Source: Fasciola hepatica (Eukaryota; Platyhelminthes; Trematoda; Plagiorchiida; Fasciolidae). From it: a stretch of DNA of 64,000 nucleotides. Within the stretch, counting starts at the first letter, position 1, and each line of letters starts with the position of its first letter. This document shows, piece after piece, positions 25,335 through 36,299 of the stretch. The position numbers were made by a program, and so were the translations under genes. The notes beneath the pieces are model-generated. The model saw only the letters and a list, made by a program, of their open reading frames with translations, was not told the DNA's origin and did no database searches. Location of the stretch: NCBI GenBank assembly GCA_948099385.1, contig CANUEZ040000129.1, positions 3,658,001-3,722,000 on the forward strand. The letters are read 5' to 3'.

Positions 25335-26358
25335 CGATTACCGCTCTAAAATGCCACAAAATCTTGCCGACAGTGGTCCTCGGTTTGTGAGGATTCGGGC
25401 CAGAAGACGAGCAGCGGAGTTTTTATGTATGGTATTGCGAGGGGGTATGAGTCGAAAAGAACGTCTTGAATCGGAAGAATTGCATTAGGCAGATCACTGC
25501 GTGCAGGGTGAGTGCTGTCTGCGAGGATTTTGTGAGCGAACTTTGCACATGCGGCCAGGTGTAATTTGCATAAGTTAGTAGATAGTTCAGTTACCGGCAT
25601 GAAAGATTCCCGACGGACAACAGATAGACCTCGAAGAAGAATTTTAAAATCTTTCTTTAGTAGACTAGCAAACATAACAGGGGGCCAATAGAATAGAACT
25701 TGAAAAACATATTGGTAAATAAAAAGGAAAATAACCCTGTTTAGCGTTAAAATGTTTAAGCTTTCGGATTTGGTAAAATAGCCGGCGTAGTTTCTTCACA
25801 CAGCTTGAAACCTGAGGTGACCACTTCAAATTTTTATCGACCGGGATTCATAAATATTTGACTGAACCCACTTTGACTAGTGGTTCTGTGGATATGACAC
25901 ATGGATCAGAAGGATAAGCTGAACGAGAAAGGTTAATTGTGCATTCAAATCACGTGGACACAATCAAGGTTAAACCGGATCGAACAGAGAAATCAAAAAT
26001 ACGGGACACGTTTCTGGAAAAGTTAATGAAGTTCCGCATTTCAGAAACAGCTCTACAAAGCTCTACGTCATCCGGGTATTTAAATAAATGTGTAAGAGGA
26101 CTGAGTGAAAAATCGATAATGTACGCGGAAAATAAATAGAAGAAAAGACAGCTCCTTGAAGCAGCAAATTTCACACATTTCGTTTGATTTCCACACAGAA
26201 GCCGAATGTCTGACCATAGTCTGTTACTGTTGTGGCTACATAGGAGTTGACTAGCATATGAGGAGTCAGTGAGTTTGGTTTCTTTATCAAAAGGGAAATG
26301 TATCCTATAAGTATCCGGACCGGATGATGCAAGCAACGTACCGAAAATCAGATGCTCC
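25335..26358 (-). pseudogene. LINE reverse transcriptase, second half
   Basis: Minus-strand remnant of a CR1/Jockey-type LINE. From 26,360 down to 25,950, one open frame of 136 codons contains a WSDIRLLCGNQTKCVKF stretch, LFSAYI and YPDDVELC, the YADD catalytic box with A to P. The block expected between them (a PQGS-type loop) is deleted. Below 25,950 frames shift, but KWSPQVSSCVKKLRRL (about 25,820) and then DFKILLRGL and KFAHKILADSTHP (25,675-25,500) give the standard C-terminal order. The 5' part of the RT is not next to it. Directly above lies PLE-B, and LINE endonuclease pieces on the same strand lie beyond that, so this may be the distal part of the same interrupted LINE. Confidence 0.75.
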
Positions 26359-26359
26359 A

Positions 26360-28090
26360 TGTGTTGTTTTTATTGTGAAATTTATAATATTAGCAACACA
26401 ACATAGTTCGTAGATGTAACTCGCCAACATTTCGGTTACCTTGGGTAAATTTACTCAAGGCAATTTTGCGATCAGATAACTCTGTGGGAACGTCCACTCG
26501 TCCATGGATATTTAGTTGTGTGCTTTTGTGTGAGTGTGCGCACTTTTATTTGTGTGTTGGGTAGGCGATTCGTTGTCTTACACATCCTACGTAGCCATAG
26601 TGACGAGTTCAACTAGCATTGTGACCTTTGGTATGTGTATTCTTCAGTGAGATTAAGGCTCTCCAAATCTCGAAAATCTTTCCCCCGTCATTGCCGCTGA
26701 CACATGCCGAGTTGGTGCTTATTGACAGAGCTAAGGCATACTTACACTTAGTGCGCTTTCTGAATCCGAGTTGGAGTATTTTGGTGTTTTTGTAGTCTGC
26801 GCTGTGCCCCTCTGCTATGACATGAAGAGCGATCGCCCGGGTCCAGCTCCAGTTTTGCTAAGATTGTCTTGCCTGAAGGTGTGCCTTTTTCTTTAATGTT
26901 CTGTTAGTCTGATCTTCAGTAGTCTACTGGTTTTTCCGACATACTCAGCCAGGCATTCCTTACAACTGATTTTGCAGCTGCAGTTGCTTTGGTCTTGCAG
27001 ATTGACTGGATATTCAGTCTTTGTGAGGTGGCTTTCTAAAGTATTATCCACGCGGAAGAATATCTGAATGTTGAAGTAACCGAGGATCTTTCTGATTGCC
27101 TCGGAAGCGCCTGATCTATATGGAATTCGAATTGAAGCTACTCTTTCTTTCTTGGTCTTCGTTGTCGGTCTCCATATGTTCAACTGCTTTCCTTTAAGAT
27201 GTGGAGGGTAGTTATTGTCTTGTAGTACGTTGTTTAGGCGCGGCAGTTCTGTTTTACGATCCGTGTCGTCATCGCAGAGTTTTTAGTTCTTAGCTAGTGA
27301 CGAAATGAGTGTTCATTTAATACATTGTGGATGAGCTGAGCTAAAGTGCTAATACTTGTCCGAACGTGAAGGTTTCGACAAACACTGATGTTGAACTTTC
27401 GTGATTCGCTCACTTCCAGATGACAGTCTAAGAAGCTGATGATTCTGTTGGTATCTTCTGTCTCCAAAGTAAAACTGACAAAACTGCATTGTTGGTTGAG
27501 AGAGTGAAGGAAGCCATCTTTTTGTTCTGATTTGATAACCACAAAGGTGTCGTCAGCCTACCGTTTTCAGAGACGTGGGGGGGGGAGTGAATAAAGGTCA
27601 TTAGTGATTTAGATTCAATAGAATGGAGAAAAAGGTTCTCTTCGATGGGGGATGTGGGAGATCCTATAGCTACACTACCAGTTTGTCTGTGCTAATCGAG
27701 TGTGGAGGTGAAGATTGCTGATGTGAGGAAAAGTTCTACGCAGGTGATGATTTCTGACAAGGTTATTATATTTCGTTTTTAGAGGAGCTATCGGAAATCA
27801 GCAAAGAAAGGACGTAAATTAAACTGCCTTTAATAGGTACAACTGCATATAAGGAAACCACATTGAAACTCACGGTTCTTTCACAGCTTTTTAACTCGAA
27901 GTTTTCGAAGGCACGGGAAAACTCATTGACGTGACTCATCATTATCTTCTGATATGGTTTCAATAGGATACTGAGATATTTTACTGGCATGTAAATTCCA
28001 CAAGGAGCGTAATCAGCAATCAGACGAATTGGTACATCCGGTTTGTGGATCTTTGGCAGGACAAGTTGATTCATTTTCCGTGTGAATGAA
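26360..28090 (-). mobile_element. Penelope-like element B, 5'-truncated and decayed
   Basis: A long minus-strand PLE. In reading order: LPKIHKPDVPIRLI (about 28,050) and a SFNVVSLYAVVPI block (motif A, about 27,860); an AIGSPTSPIEENLF form of the core (about 27,670), broken by a stop and a run of C; ADDTFVVIKSEQ (27,560-27,520); an IISFLDCHLEVSES stretch (about 27,440). The GIY-YIG region follows, with CKECLAEYVGKTSRL (about 26,940) and a C-terminal HVIAEGHSADYKNT block (about 26,815). About 26,360-26,640 is the 3' untranslated region, with a stem-loop at 26,437-26,462. Its core residues (GSPxSP, ADDTF) put it in a different lineage from PLE-A. Several stops and shifts make it inactive. It starts abruptly inside the RT at about 28,090. 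Confidence 0.85.
26437..26462. repeat. Stem-loop in PLE-B 3' untranslated region
   Basis: CCTTGGGTAAA faces TTTACTCAAGG with one mismatch and almost no loop, next to the minus-strand GGTAACCGAAATGTTGG. A stem followed by CGAAA is reminiscent of hammerhead stem II plus GAAA, but I do not find a CUGAUGA element at the required place. Confidence 0.4.
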
Positions 28091-28099
28091 AACCACAAG

Positions 28100-28388
28100 A
28101 GTTATCCAAGTTCGAAGGAAAGCCAGGAAGACGCATGAGAAACGGACTTCTCTAGATGAAGGTTGTTATTTTGCTCGTTTTCCCGGAAGTGGTCTTTTGG
28201 CCTCAACAGAACAAGACAGTAGTCCCTGACAAATAAAGATGAACACAACCTTAAGGAGAATAATCCAGGGTGATCAGTGATAATCGTGTCCAAAACAGAA
28301 TCGCCTTTCGGAAAATAAGGGTCCTCTTTATCCAATTCATGAGAACAGAGAGAGGACATAAGTCGCGAGATGCAAGCATTTCGTTTAC
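28100..28388 (-). pseudogene. LINE endonuclease fragment (C-terminal part)
   Basis: Minus-strand open frame of about 85 codons. KGDSVLDTIITDHPG followed by LRLCSSLFVRDYCLVLL corresponds to the last third of an APE-type LINE endonuclease, where a Leu-Asp box is followed by a Ser-Asp-His box. Here the latter reads VRDYC, so the catalytic His is lost. It abuts PLE-A at 28,389 on one side and the truncated PLE-B on the other. Together with the endonuclease piece at 31,120-31,640 it suggests that PLE-A landed in or beside a LINE. A diverged PNKGNS/PKGDS overlap between the two pieces leaves open whether they are one copy or two. Confidence 0.55.
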
Positions 28389-29019
28389 TCTTGTCAACCG
28401 CGGACGTAAAACGTGTCAGTATATATATACATGGTACAGTAGGGGGGTAAGTGCAACAGTAAAGTAGGCACGATCGAAAGCTCTTACAGGACGTACGTTG
28501 GGGAGAGTGAAGTCTGTCGTGTTAACGCCAGGGTAAACAAACATTTTGGGTCAATCGTTTTTGTACACAGAGTGCTAGCTGATGCATCATGATTAGAATA
28601 GCTTCACCGAACGTTAATAGTTTCGGTGTTGGATTGCGCAACAATGCTTTGAAACACTGGGTCACGTCAACTTTGTGACCTGATGCAATCAAGTGTCTTC
28701 CAATCGAAGAAGCTGGCGGTTTCACGTCGTTGTGTATTGCCCCAGCAGGTTGCGTCATCAAGTTTGACAGCCATTTGGGTATGTGTTCTGACACTCGTTG
28801 AGTCAAGCAACGATCCATCCTGCCAATGTATACGTCACCGCAACTGCAAGTGAACTGATAGACAATATGTGAGACTTTGGGATCAGCAAGATTGTTTGAG
28901 TGATTTTGAAAACATAATCTTTTGGTCGCCTGCAGCAAACGCAACTGCGCCGCTGTGTATGTGTGCCTTAGAGCTGACTTGAGATTACAATTTATTTGAT
29001 TGAATAAGTGATCTCCTTT
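28389..29019 (-). repeat. Left inverted arm of PLE-A
   Basis: Reverse complement of 30,487-31,117. It contains a minus-strand open frame (28,522-28,944) identical over about 140 residues to the C-terminus of the element's own protein, including the GIY-YIG motif VYIGR. Differences seen lie near 28,490-28,510 and 28,990-29,005. Confidence 0.9.
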
Positions 29020-29030
29020 CCGGTTGTCAG

Positions 29031-30984
29031 TTGACTACAACTCAACGTGAGGTCTTGTCGTTGGGATTAATTTTCAAAGTGCCGCTTAAGCAAGTAAGCC
29101 GGCTACAAACACGCGTTCAGTTCGAGAACCTTTATGATCAAGTTAAATATCTAGTGCCCACGTCATCCGACAAAGCCGGCTGGTTCAAGGTCAAACTGGC
29201 TGATATTTCTGAACAATACCTCTTTGCTCCCATACGTCAGTGGTGTTGTTTATCACAAGAACACCGGGTGGCGGTTAAACAACTAAAACAAATGAGTGAT
29301 TTGTTGTTTCTACGACCGGACAAAGGATCAGGAGTCGTAATTATGGAAAGGAAAGAATAATTGGAAAAGATGGAACAGATACTTCCCGATGCGCAGCGCT
29401 TCAAAAAGGACACTACTCCAGAGAACAATATGGTGACAGAGAAACAAACATCAAGACAACTCCAAAATTTACTCCTACATGGTTTCATTTCTGAAACTAC
29501 ATACAAGAAGCTAAAACCACTTGGAACACAGACGCCCTACTTGAGAGGATCACCCAAAGTACACAAGCCTGGAGTCCCTCCGAGGCCGATATTATGCATG
29601 CAAAACTCAGCTTATCACAAACTTGCCCGGTGGCTCGTCGAGATTCTTACCCCCGTTCGGAAACACATAACTACATTTTGTCTACAAGATTTATTTGAAC
29701 TCGCGAATTTGCTAAACAGTATTGCAGTGAGTTCAGATAAAATGTATTTCGTCGATGTTGAGTCCCTTTTTACAAAGGTTCCTCTTCGTGAGACAGTAAA
29801 TTATCTATGTGATTTTATTTCTTCGCACAACCTTCACTTGCCTATTCCTGTTGAATACCTTAAAGAACTCATTCTTTTATGCACAGAAACATTCGATTCA
29901 ATTTTGAAGGTAAAGCTTACAAACAAACGGATGGTGTGGCCATGGGAAGCCCTCTGGGCCCAACCTTGGCAGATGTATTTTTGGGTATGATCGAAAAACA
30001 GCTCTGTGATAATACTTCCCAATTCCTATTTTACAGACGATACGTGATGATATTTTAATTTTCACGACTGAAGAACGTTTTATCCCTTTTGCTAACGTTC
30101 TTAACTCTATTCACCCGAGCCTCAGTGTATCTCACGAAGAAGAACGTGATAATAGTTTGTCCTTTCTAGATATTCTATTAACCAGGCTTCAAGATGGGAC
30201 TCTACAGCGCAGAATCCACCGAAAATCAACGTGGGGGGGACGTTATTTACAATTCTCCAGCTTCGCCGTAGAGGCTTACAAACGTGGATTGGTCAGAACT
30301 CTCTTCAACAGAGCCCAGAAAATATGTACAGAAGATCAAATACAAAACGAAGAGGAGTTCATAAAAAGAACGCTGCTGGCTAACGGTTATCCGGAGAACT
30401 TTATCAGACAATATCAGAGGCCGAGACTTGTGCGCGCGAAAACAATGAACGTGGAAAAGAAGCAAGTTTTTATCACTTTCCCTTTTAAAGGAGATCACTT
30501 ACTCAATCAAATAAACTGTAATCTCAAGTCAGCTCTAAGGCACACATACACAGCGGCGCAGTTGCGTTTGCTGCAGGCGACCAAAAGATTATGTTTTCAA
30601 AATCACTCAAACAATCTTGCTGATCCCAAAGTCTCACATATTGTCTATCAGTTCACTTGCAGTTGCGGTGACGTATACATTGGCAGGATGGATCGTTGCT
30701 TGACTCAACGAGTGTCAGAACACATACCCAAATGGCTGTCAAACTTGATGACGCAACCTGCTGGGGCAATACACAACGACGTGAAACCGCCAGCTTCTTC
30801 GATTGGAAGACACTTGATTGCATCAGGTCACAAAGTTGACGTGACCCAGTGTTTCAAAGCATTGTTGCGCAATCCAACACCGAAACTATTAACGTTCGGT
30901 GAAGCTATTCTAATCATGATGCATCAGCTAGCACTCTGTGTACAAAAACGATTGACCCAAAATGTTTGTTTACCCTGGCGTTAA
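29031..30984 (+). pseudogene. PLE-A polyprotein: reverse transcriptase plus GIY-YIG endonuclease
   Basis: The product would copy element RNA into DNA and nick the target through a GIY-YIG nuclease. The N-terminal region (29,031-29,360) ends in RPDKGSGVVIM, then a TAA at 29,358-29,360, and the same frame continues at once. RT blocks follow: SPKVHKPGVPPRPI (about 29,548), FVDVESLFTKVPL (motif A, about 29,748), AMGSPLGPTLADVF (about 29,940) and a damaged RYVDD box near 30,042. The linker has NGYPENF (about 30,382) and FPFKGD. The endonuclease has CSCGDVYIGR (30,657-30,686) and EHIPKWL, and the frame ends at 30,984. Two single-base deletions, near 29,888 and 30,042, change frame. Total size of about 650 codons is short for the family, so the N-terminus is probably truncated against the left arm. 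One stop and two shifts make this copy inactive, but little else is lost. Confidence 0.9.
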
Positions 30985-31117
30985 CACGACAGACTTCAAT
31001 CTCCCCAACGTATGTACTGTAAGAGCTTTCGATCGTGCCTACTTTACTGTTGCACTTACCCCCCTACTGTACCATGTATATATATACTGACACGTTTTAC
31101 GTCCGCGGTTGACAAGA
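30487..31117 (+). repeat. Right inverted arm of PLE-A
   Basis: Partner of 28,389-29,019. It covers the last part of the coding frame (endonuclease) and 133 bases of untranslated tail with a C-rich tract and a TATATATA run, ending GTCCGCGGTTGACAAGA. Confidence 0.9.
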
Positions 31118-31119
31118 AT

Positions 31120-31640
31120 TGCCTTTGTTTGGAGAAATACAAAGATCAATTAGATCAAACGCAGTGAGGATTTGGGTTGAAGCATTATTGAAGTCGCCTA
31201 CTATGAAAATCAAATTTTCACCTAACGAAGAAAAAGTAAAAGGTAAAAAGAAATCATAGGAAGGCACAATAGCTTTCTGCATGATAAACGGTGATAAGTC
31301 CAAGTTGATTCCGATGGTGCTGCTAAAGTGAGAGAATTTAAGATGGCACTGCATGACCAAAAACAATCAGCACCGTTCTCTACGCCTGCATAAATGACTT
31401 CAGGCTAGTCACAACAGTTGGAGTTGACATATATGACCATGCTGCCTCCATTTTTCTCGTTGGTGGAGTTCCTGCCCCCCGGGAACAGTTTGAGGCCATC
31501 TGTTGACGCCAATGATTCAGCAGCGCGTCGATTTAGCCACTATTTTTGCATGCAAACCACACAGGTATGAATATGAATGCGAGAACAGAGAACAAGGGTT
31601 AGATCCGACATTTTGATGAACATAGCACGTATGTTAGTAC
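31120..31640 (-). pseudogene. LINE APE-type endonuclease fragment (N-terminal part)
   Basis: On the minus strand, from 31,640 downward, come LTLVLCSRIHIHTCVVC, a WLN remnant of the catalytic ETWL box, GGSMVIYVNSN (about 31,450) and, at 31,180-31,200, VGDFNNAS, the GDFN box of apurinic-type LINE endonucleases. The sequence then runs into PLE-A at 31,117 just after a PNKGNS stretch. Stops and shifts are present, and no reverse transcriptase is attached on this side. The family differs from the LINE at 59.1-61.7 kb (ETWLHTD, CGDFNRYN). Confidence 0.7.
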
Positions 31641-31649
31641 CGAACAAAG

Positions 31650-32980
31650 AAGAGGCAGACATCTCCGCTGGAGGCATACAATTAGGAGCTACTTGCCAGT
31701 CAGCACGAATGCGTTTTTGGGTCGAATAGGAATTCTTTGAGATATATGATAGGATATATATGCTTGAGCAAAAAATACAATATTGTGTTTGAGTAGGAGT
31801 ATTTCTGACAGCTTATAACAGCGTGCAGTGGCCATAGTGAGAAAAAGGACCTACCTTATTTACAGGACAAGCAACAGATTGACAAACAAAGACACAGACG
31901 AACTTTCAATACCATGACAATTTGTTTCTCATTTCATGGATACGTTAGATTGTTTTTAAACCACATATCATTTCGGATAACTTATCTCCTGGATTACACA
32001 AAATTAGTAATGATCCGTAGATTTCGACTAAAACAGATAAGGCGTCAACACCCTTTGGGAGAAATAATCTAGAATACAGTTGTCTCGCTAAATACAAAAC
32101 ATTACTCGCATTATTCATCGTACTAGCATACGGGGCCGTATCCCTATCAGAGCCCTGACACCCAGTGCGAGTTGCTACTTTTCACGTCGCTGAGTCAATC
32201 AGTATGAAGTAAACTTTCTACCCGAAAAGGTTTCTGCTCTGGCTCGCAACCTCATCCCCAGGTCCTCAAATGAACTTCAAAAACGGAAAATTATCTTGGT
32301 GAAATTTGGGCCTTTGAACTCATGTATTCATTTAGTAACAAAGACTTCTTCCAATGAAAACAACGGACTAAAAAAAGTGTTAGGTGTAACCAGATGAGGA
32401 AACTGGCGTTTACTTTTTCTGATGATTTTGGCTATGTATACGAGTACTTTTTCTATGTTTCATGTGTTTATCATAGATATGTTAGTACATTGATCGGCGG
32501 TGATCAAACTGTCAACACCATGGTCTTCAGATCCTTTTGTCTCGATCGGTCGGTCAATCTGCCTTATTAAAAGTCTTAAATTAGCCGCGGTCTTCTTCCT
32601 GAAATTTGGTACTACTGTGGTCATAACAAGAATAAAGTGGATGAAAAAAGGAAAAAAATAAAGGAACACGGATTGTGTAGGATTGTTTGATTAACCCCAT
32701 TATTTATTTCCATGCTCATCGATGGGTAATTTTCTTACTTGATTAGCCGGGATTCGCTAAACTCTAACAGCCTCGCATTTCGGTTGAGCACTCCCTCGCT
32801 GAATGACCGGGTCAGGTCAAACTTGTTGCTGATGTAGCTGATGTCCAAATTTCTTGCCGAAACTCTTCTCATGCAGTCCGATTAATTCTTCAAAAGTGAA
32901 AGCTGCTTGTGGGTGTGTTCAACCTCTTCCTAAGTCCTTTACTGTTGTGTTTTGTCTATGCACGTGTTACCTCAAATGAA
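31650..32980. other. No gene seen
   Basis: No recognisable coding or RNA feature. The 69-codon minus frame at 32,460-32,669 has no family motif. Confidence 0.45.
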
Positions 32981-32984
32981 AAAT

Positions 32985-33430
32985 ACGGTCATCCTTAAAA
33001 AGATTGAACAAAGCAGCCTACGCTCCGGTGTGAGTAATGGCTTCCTGCGAGGCTGAATGAAATTTTCCCTATATACACTTCCCAAGAAGAATTCCGTGAT
33101 AAGGTCTTCATTTTGTAGTTGATCAGAGATACAAACGTTGTGGGCCCCGAGGAAAGGCGTTCTGACTGAACAGCAGTAAAAAGAAACCCGATCGAAACCA
33201 GAGGACTGCGCACAACATCCGCTGTGTGTTACTTTTCTGTGAATGGCCCTTCGTAGTGTCCCATCCAGACGACTTCTGACTAAAATATCTACCAGGATAA
33301 AATACACATCTGATTCATTTGCATTCGACGCATATAAATTCGGGTGGAAAAAAACTGATGGTGAAACGAACTGGATAAGGTTGTTATTTTTTGGAGAAAA
33401 AAATCTCATCATCGTAACGTTCGCATCAAG
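32985..33430 (-). pseudogene. Penelope-like element D remnant (RT catalytic box to linker)
   Basis: Minus-strand frame of 146 codons. It opens near a damaged RY-DD box (33,402-33,422, ERYDDEIFF). A HPNLYASNANESD stretch and VDILVRSRLDGTLRRAIHRK (about 33,290-33,230) match the block that follows the catalytic core. AHNVCISDQLQNED and a YRENFI motif (about 33,065) then match the linker that reads NGYPENF in better copies. The endonuclease and N-terminal RT are absent or unrecognisable. Residues differ from PLE-A, -B and -C. It lies some 650 bases downstream (minus direction) of PLE-C, which has its own complete 3' end, so the two are separate insertions. Confidence 0.75.
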
Positions 33431-33434
33431 GAAA

Positions 33435-34080
33435 CTGGGTAATGTGATTGTCCAAAAGATTCCCAGTCGTTCCCAGAGAATAGTTTATAGGTGTGGGCCT
33501 TGGGGTACTTCTCACTTCCACAGCACCAGTTTCGCTTTACGTGTGCCTTTCGGTACAATTTTGTTACACGGAATGAGATTAAAAAGATAACCACAGGTTT
33601 ATTTAAGATGTACCCTTTTTGAAGAGATTTAATATCTGTTGGGTCCTAGAAGTACTTACCGTAAAACTGTTAGGAAAATTTTGAAGTTCTTCTGGATATC
33701 GTAAACAGGGGAGTGTGAATATGTTTTGGACGAGATCAAGAACATCCACTAATCATTGGGCAAGCCTTTGACAAGCCAAACTTGGCGTGCGAAACAGGCC
33801 TGCACGAAACTCCGCTTTGGCGAATTTTTGGCGATCCCCTCAAGTATGCTGTTTGAATTCCCATTAGTTTCATTCTGCCGCACTAATTTTTGGGATATGA
33901 ACCCCTCCAGTATTAAAATGTCCAGGCCATCAAATATTTAATACACATGGAGCATGATTCATGTTCAGGAAGATTTCGCTGCATCCCTACACAATGCATA
34001 TTACAGACAGTTGTTAAGGCCATAATTCACACATGAGCACAAGCGTGAAAACAAAATTACCAAGGCAAACATAATGTTAC
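33435..34080. other. No gene between two PLE remnants
   Basis: Sequence between PLE-C and PLE-D. A minus-strand open frame at 33,409-33,594 touches PLE-D but shows no clear PLE block. The remainder is featureless. Confidence 0.4.
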
Positions 34081-34084
34081 CTAC

Positions 34085-35575
34085 AGTTCTGTATGTTATC
34101 ACAGCGTTAGCTTCCATCGTTTAATTGCCGTCGCTTCGACCAATCTGAGCGGTTTCGTGTTTTCTGTTTTGCAAGTCATCCGAAACGCTTTTGCTTTGTC
34201 AACTTGGTGTTTTTTCACCAGCAAGTATTGAGCTATTGATGATGACGATGTCTTATCAGTTTGCCGATCGATGATGTTTGGCCTATTCGGGTCAGTTTTG
34301 CATTGAACCCAATTGGGAATATGTTCCGAAATCCGATTACGTAACTGTTTTTCTGTTTGACCGAAGTAGGAGATACCACGACCACAATCGAAATGGTATA
34401 TCACGTGTGAAGTGGAGTGCAGAGATAGGCGTTCTTTAATCCGCGGAATCAGTACACATTTCTTGCGATAGATGAGTTTTGGTTGGGCTGTATAATAAGT
34501 TCGCGCAACAGCTGACTGTAATCGTCTTTCCAGCATTTGTGTAACATGATCATTCCTGAGTGGGGGGCACATTGTTACTTATGTAGTGTTTGATTTCATG
34601 GGCTTTTGATGCTGTGTCAATTGATGAACGCGTCCGGCCATCCCTTGTTTCGAAGTGCTGGTCGGATCAGACCGAGTTCATCTGCGACTGTACCATCCGT
34701 GCATATCGGTGTGGTTCGGTTGAAAAAGATAAGAACTTGACCGTGCTTGTAGGATGTGAGCGCATATTATGCTAAGTGTAAACATTGACCAAAGAACATT
34801 TTTGTGTGTTCGATTGACCTTTAGATTGAACCATCGGGTCTTTATGTTAATTTGATATCAAGAACGTAAAAGTTGTTGTTCACCTCAGTTTCCATAGTGA
34901 AATGGATTTTGAGATGTATTTTATTTAGTTTTCCTAGAATAACTTCTGTCTGCTGTTTGTTATCGGAGTTGACCAAATTGTCATTGATGTATTTCTCATA
35001 GAGTTCGGCTTTGGCAAAGAGCTTTGTGACATTTTTTTTCTAAGTGTGCCAAGAACAAATCATCCAGCACCGGTCCCAAGGTACCTCCCATCTCGACTCC
35101 ATCAGTCTGTCTTTATACTTTCCCTTGGGACGAATAAGAGACACTTGTGGTGCGCAGCGGTGACAGTCATTCAAGACTGGACGTGGGTTGATGCACCGGC
35201 AACTGATTCTCTGGAATGTGATCAGGGATTACCGTACAACTTCTCATACTGACAAGTTGGTAACAAAGGACTCGACGTCAAACGGAGTCAAATTTTCGCT
35301 TGCCCTTTAGGTTTTCCAGTAAATCCACCACTTCGACAGCATCTTTTACGGAAAAAGTGGCCAGTGAGCACTTGACCGGTCCGAGGATATAAACTAAGCA
35401 CACGGCCAGTTGATTCTGATAATTGTTTTTCCTTGACTTCAATGTTCAGCGATCGGATTTTATCCAATACCCGAAAGAATCATTTTCATCTTATCGCGGT
35501 AGCCTGCTTTCTTCCTGAATACAAAAACAGAGCCTTTACCGAGCTGAACAATCATTATGTTCTAAGCCCAATTAT
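34085..35575 (-). mobile_element. Penelope-like element C, nearly full RT plus endonuclease
   Basis: Minus-strand PLE traceable through most domains. LGKGSVFVFRKKAGYRDKM (about 35,550-35,490) is the block before the RT fingers. SVKDAVEVVDLLENLKGKR (about 35,360) leads into FDVESF (motif A, about 35,290). LPVHQPTSS and a YRQTDG-like stretch precede EMGGTLGPVLDDLF (about 35,090-35,050). A YINDNLV form of the YVDD box (about 35,000) has its first Asp changed to Asn. KIHLKIHFTMETE, LDIKL and RPDGSI follow. A 157-codon frame (34,099-34,572) holds the endonuclease with YHFDCGRGISYFGQTEKQL, where the expected Tyr-Ile-Gly appears as YFG, and EHIPNWV. Stops and shifts occur between blocks, so it is inactive. 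The 3' end is near 34,085. Confidence 0.85.
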
Positions 35576-35579
35576 TTTC

Positions 35580-36295
35580 AGCGTGGACAAGGTGATGCAT
35601 GCATTATAACGAGCACAAAACTAACTTACTCGAAACCTGTTTCTTGATAACGCAGCTTTAAAACCGATTAGACTAATTTTGTTAACACTGCATTGGCCGA
35701 GGGACCCAGCAAAGCAAATCAATGGAATAAGACGAGAAATGGATGGATCTGACTCGCCCGCACGTCTGGATGACAATTGATTTTCGATTTCCGGGGCTGT
35801 CAGGAATAGCACAAACCCCGCTCGGTGGACAGCTGAAAAATGACTGATTTTGCATTTGTAACACGTAACCGGTTGGTAGGTGAGCAGATAAAACCAAATC
35901 GTATGCCAGATACACTGCGCAGAATCAAAGACAGCGGACATAGAGGAAATGGCTACGCAAGCTGAGATTTTCATCAAATAAAACTTTTCACTTAACCACG
36001 ACAATCAAAATAATTTGGTGGAGTCCTTTTGTCATACATGACATTTTGAACAAGTCTAGATGAATATTAATTTGGTTTTTATGATTCTGGTGGGAGATAG
36101 GTTTTGTCATTTATGTTGGGCACAATGGTAAAACAAAATTTTATTTTGGGTGAGCTGCTGGTGTACTTTCAGCGAAAACTTTTGAATCAAAACAACCGAA
36201 GCAAGTTAGAAGTGTTCTACCTTATCTCGACCGCTACGTTCGGCATTTTGGCTTACTTAACGTTACCTTCTCTCGTTATATGCTAGTAAGTGAGT
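35580..36295. other. No gene seen
   Basis: The minus-strand frame at 35,621-36,004 (127 codons) shows no domain I recognise. Confidence 0.35.
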
Positions 36296-36299
36296 GCCA

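Larger units (their letters stand above)
28389..31117 (+). mobile_element. Penelope-like element A with 631-bp inverted terminal arms
   Basis: This is the best-preserved element of the window. A coding region (29,031-30,984, +) for reverse transcriptase plus GIY-YIG endonuclease is followed by an untranslated tail ending at 31,117. The last 631 bases (30,487-31,117) are present again in reverse complement at the left end (28,389-29,019). Both arms have equal length and differ at only a few positions in the parts I compared. Terminal repeats in inverted orientation are a known peculiarity of Penelope-like elements. Outer sequence on both sides has LINE endonuclease similarity on the minus strand. 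I could not identify a convincing target-site duplication. High arm identity and few coding lesions suggest a fairly recent insertion. Confidence 0.9.

Noticed and set aside
28522..28944. Separate minus-strand gene for a GIY-YIG nuclease
   Set aside because: It is the inverted arm of PLE-A, identical to the C-terminus encoded at 30,562-30,984, with no start of its own.
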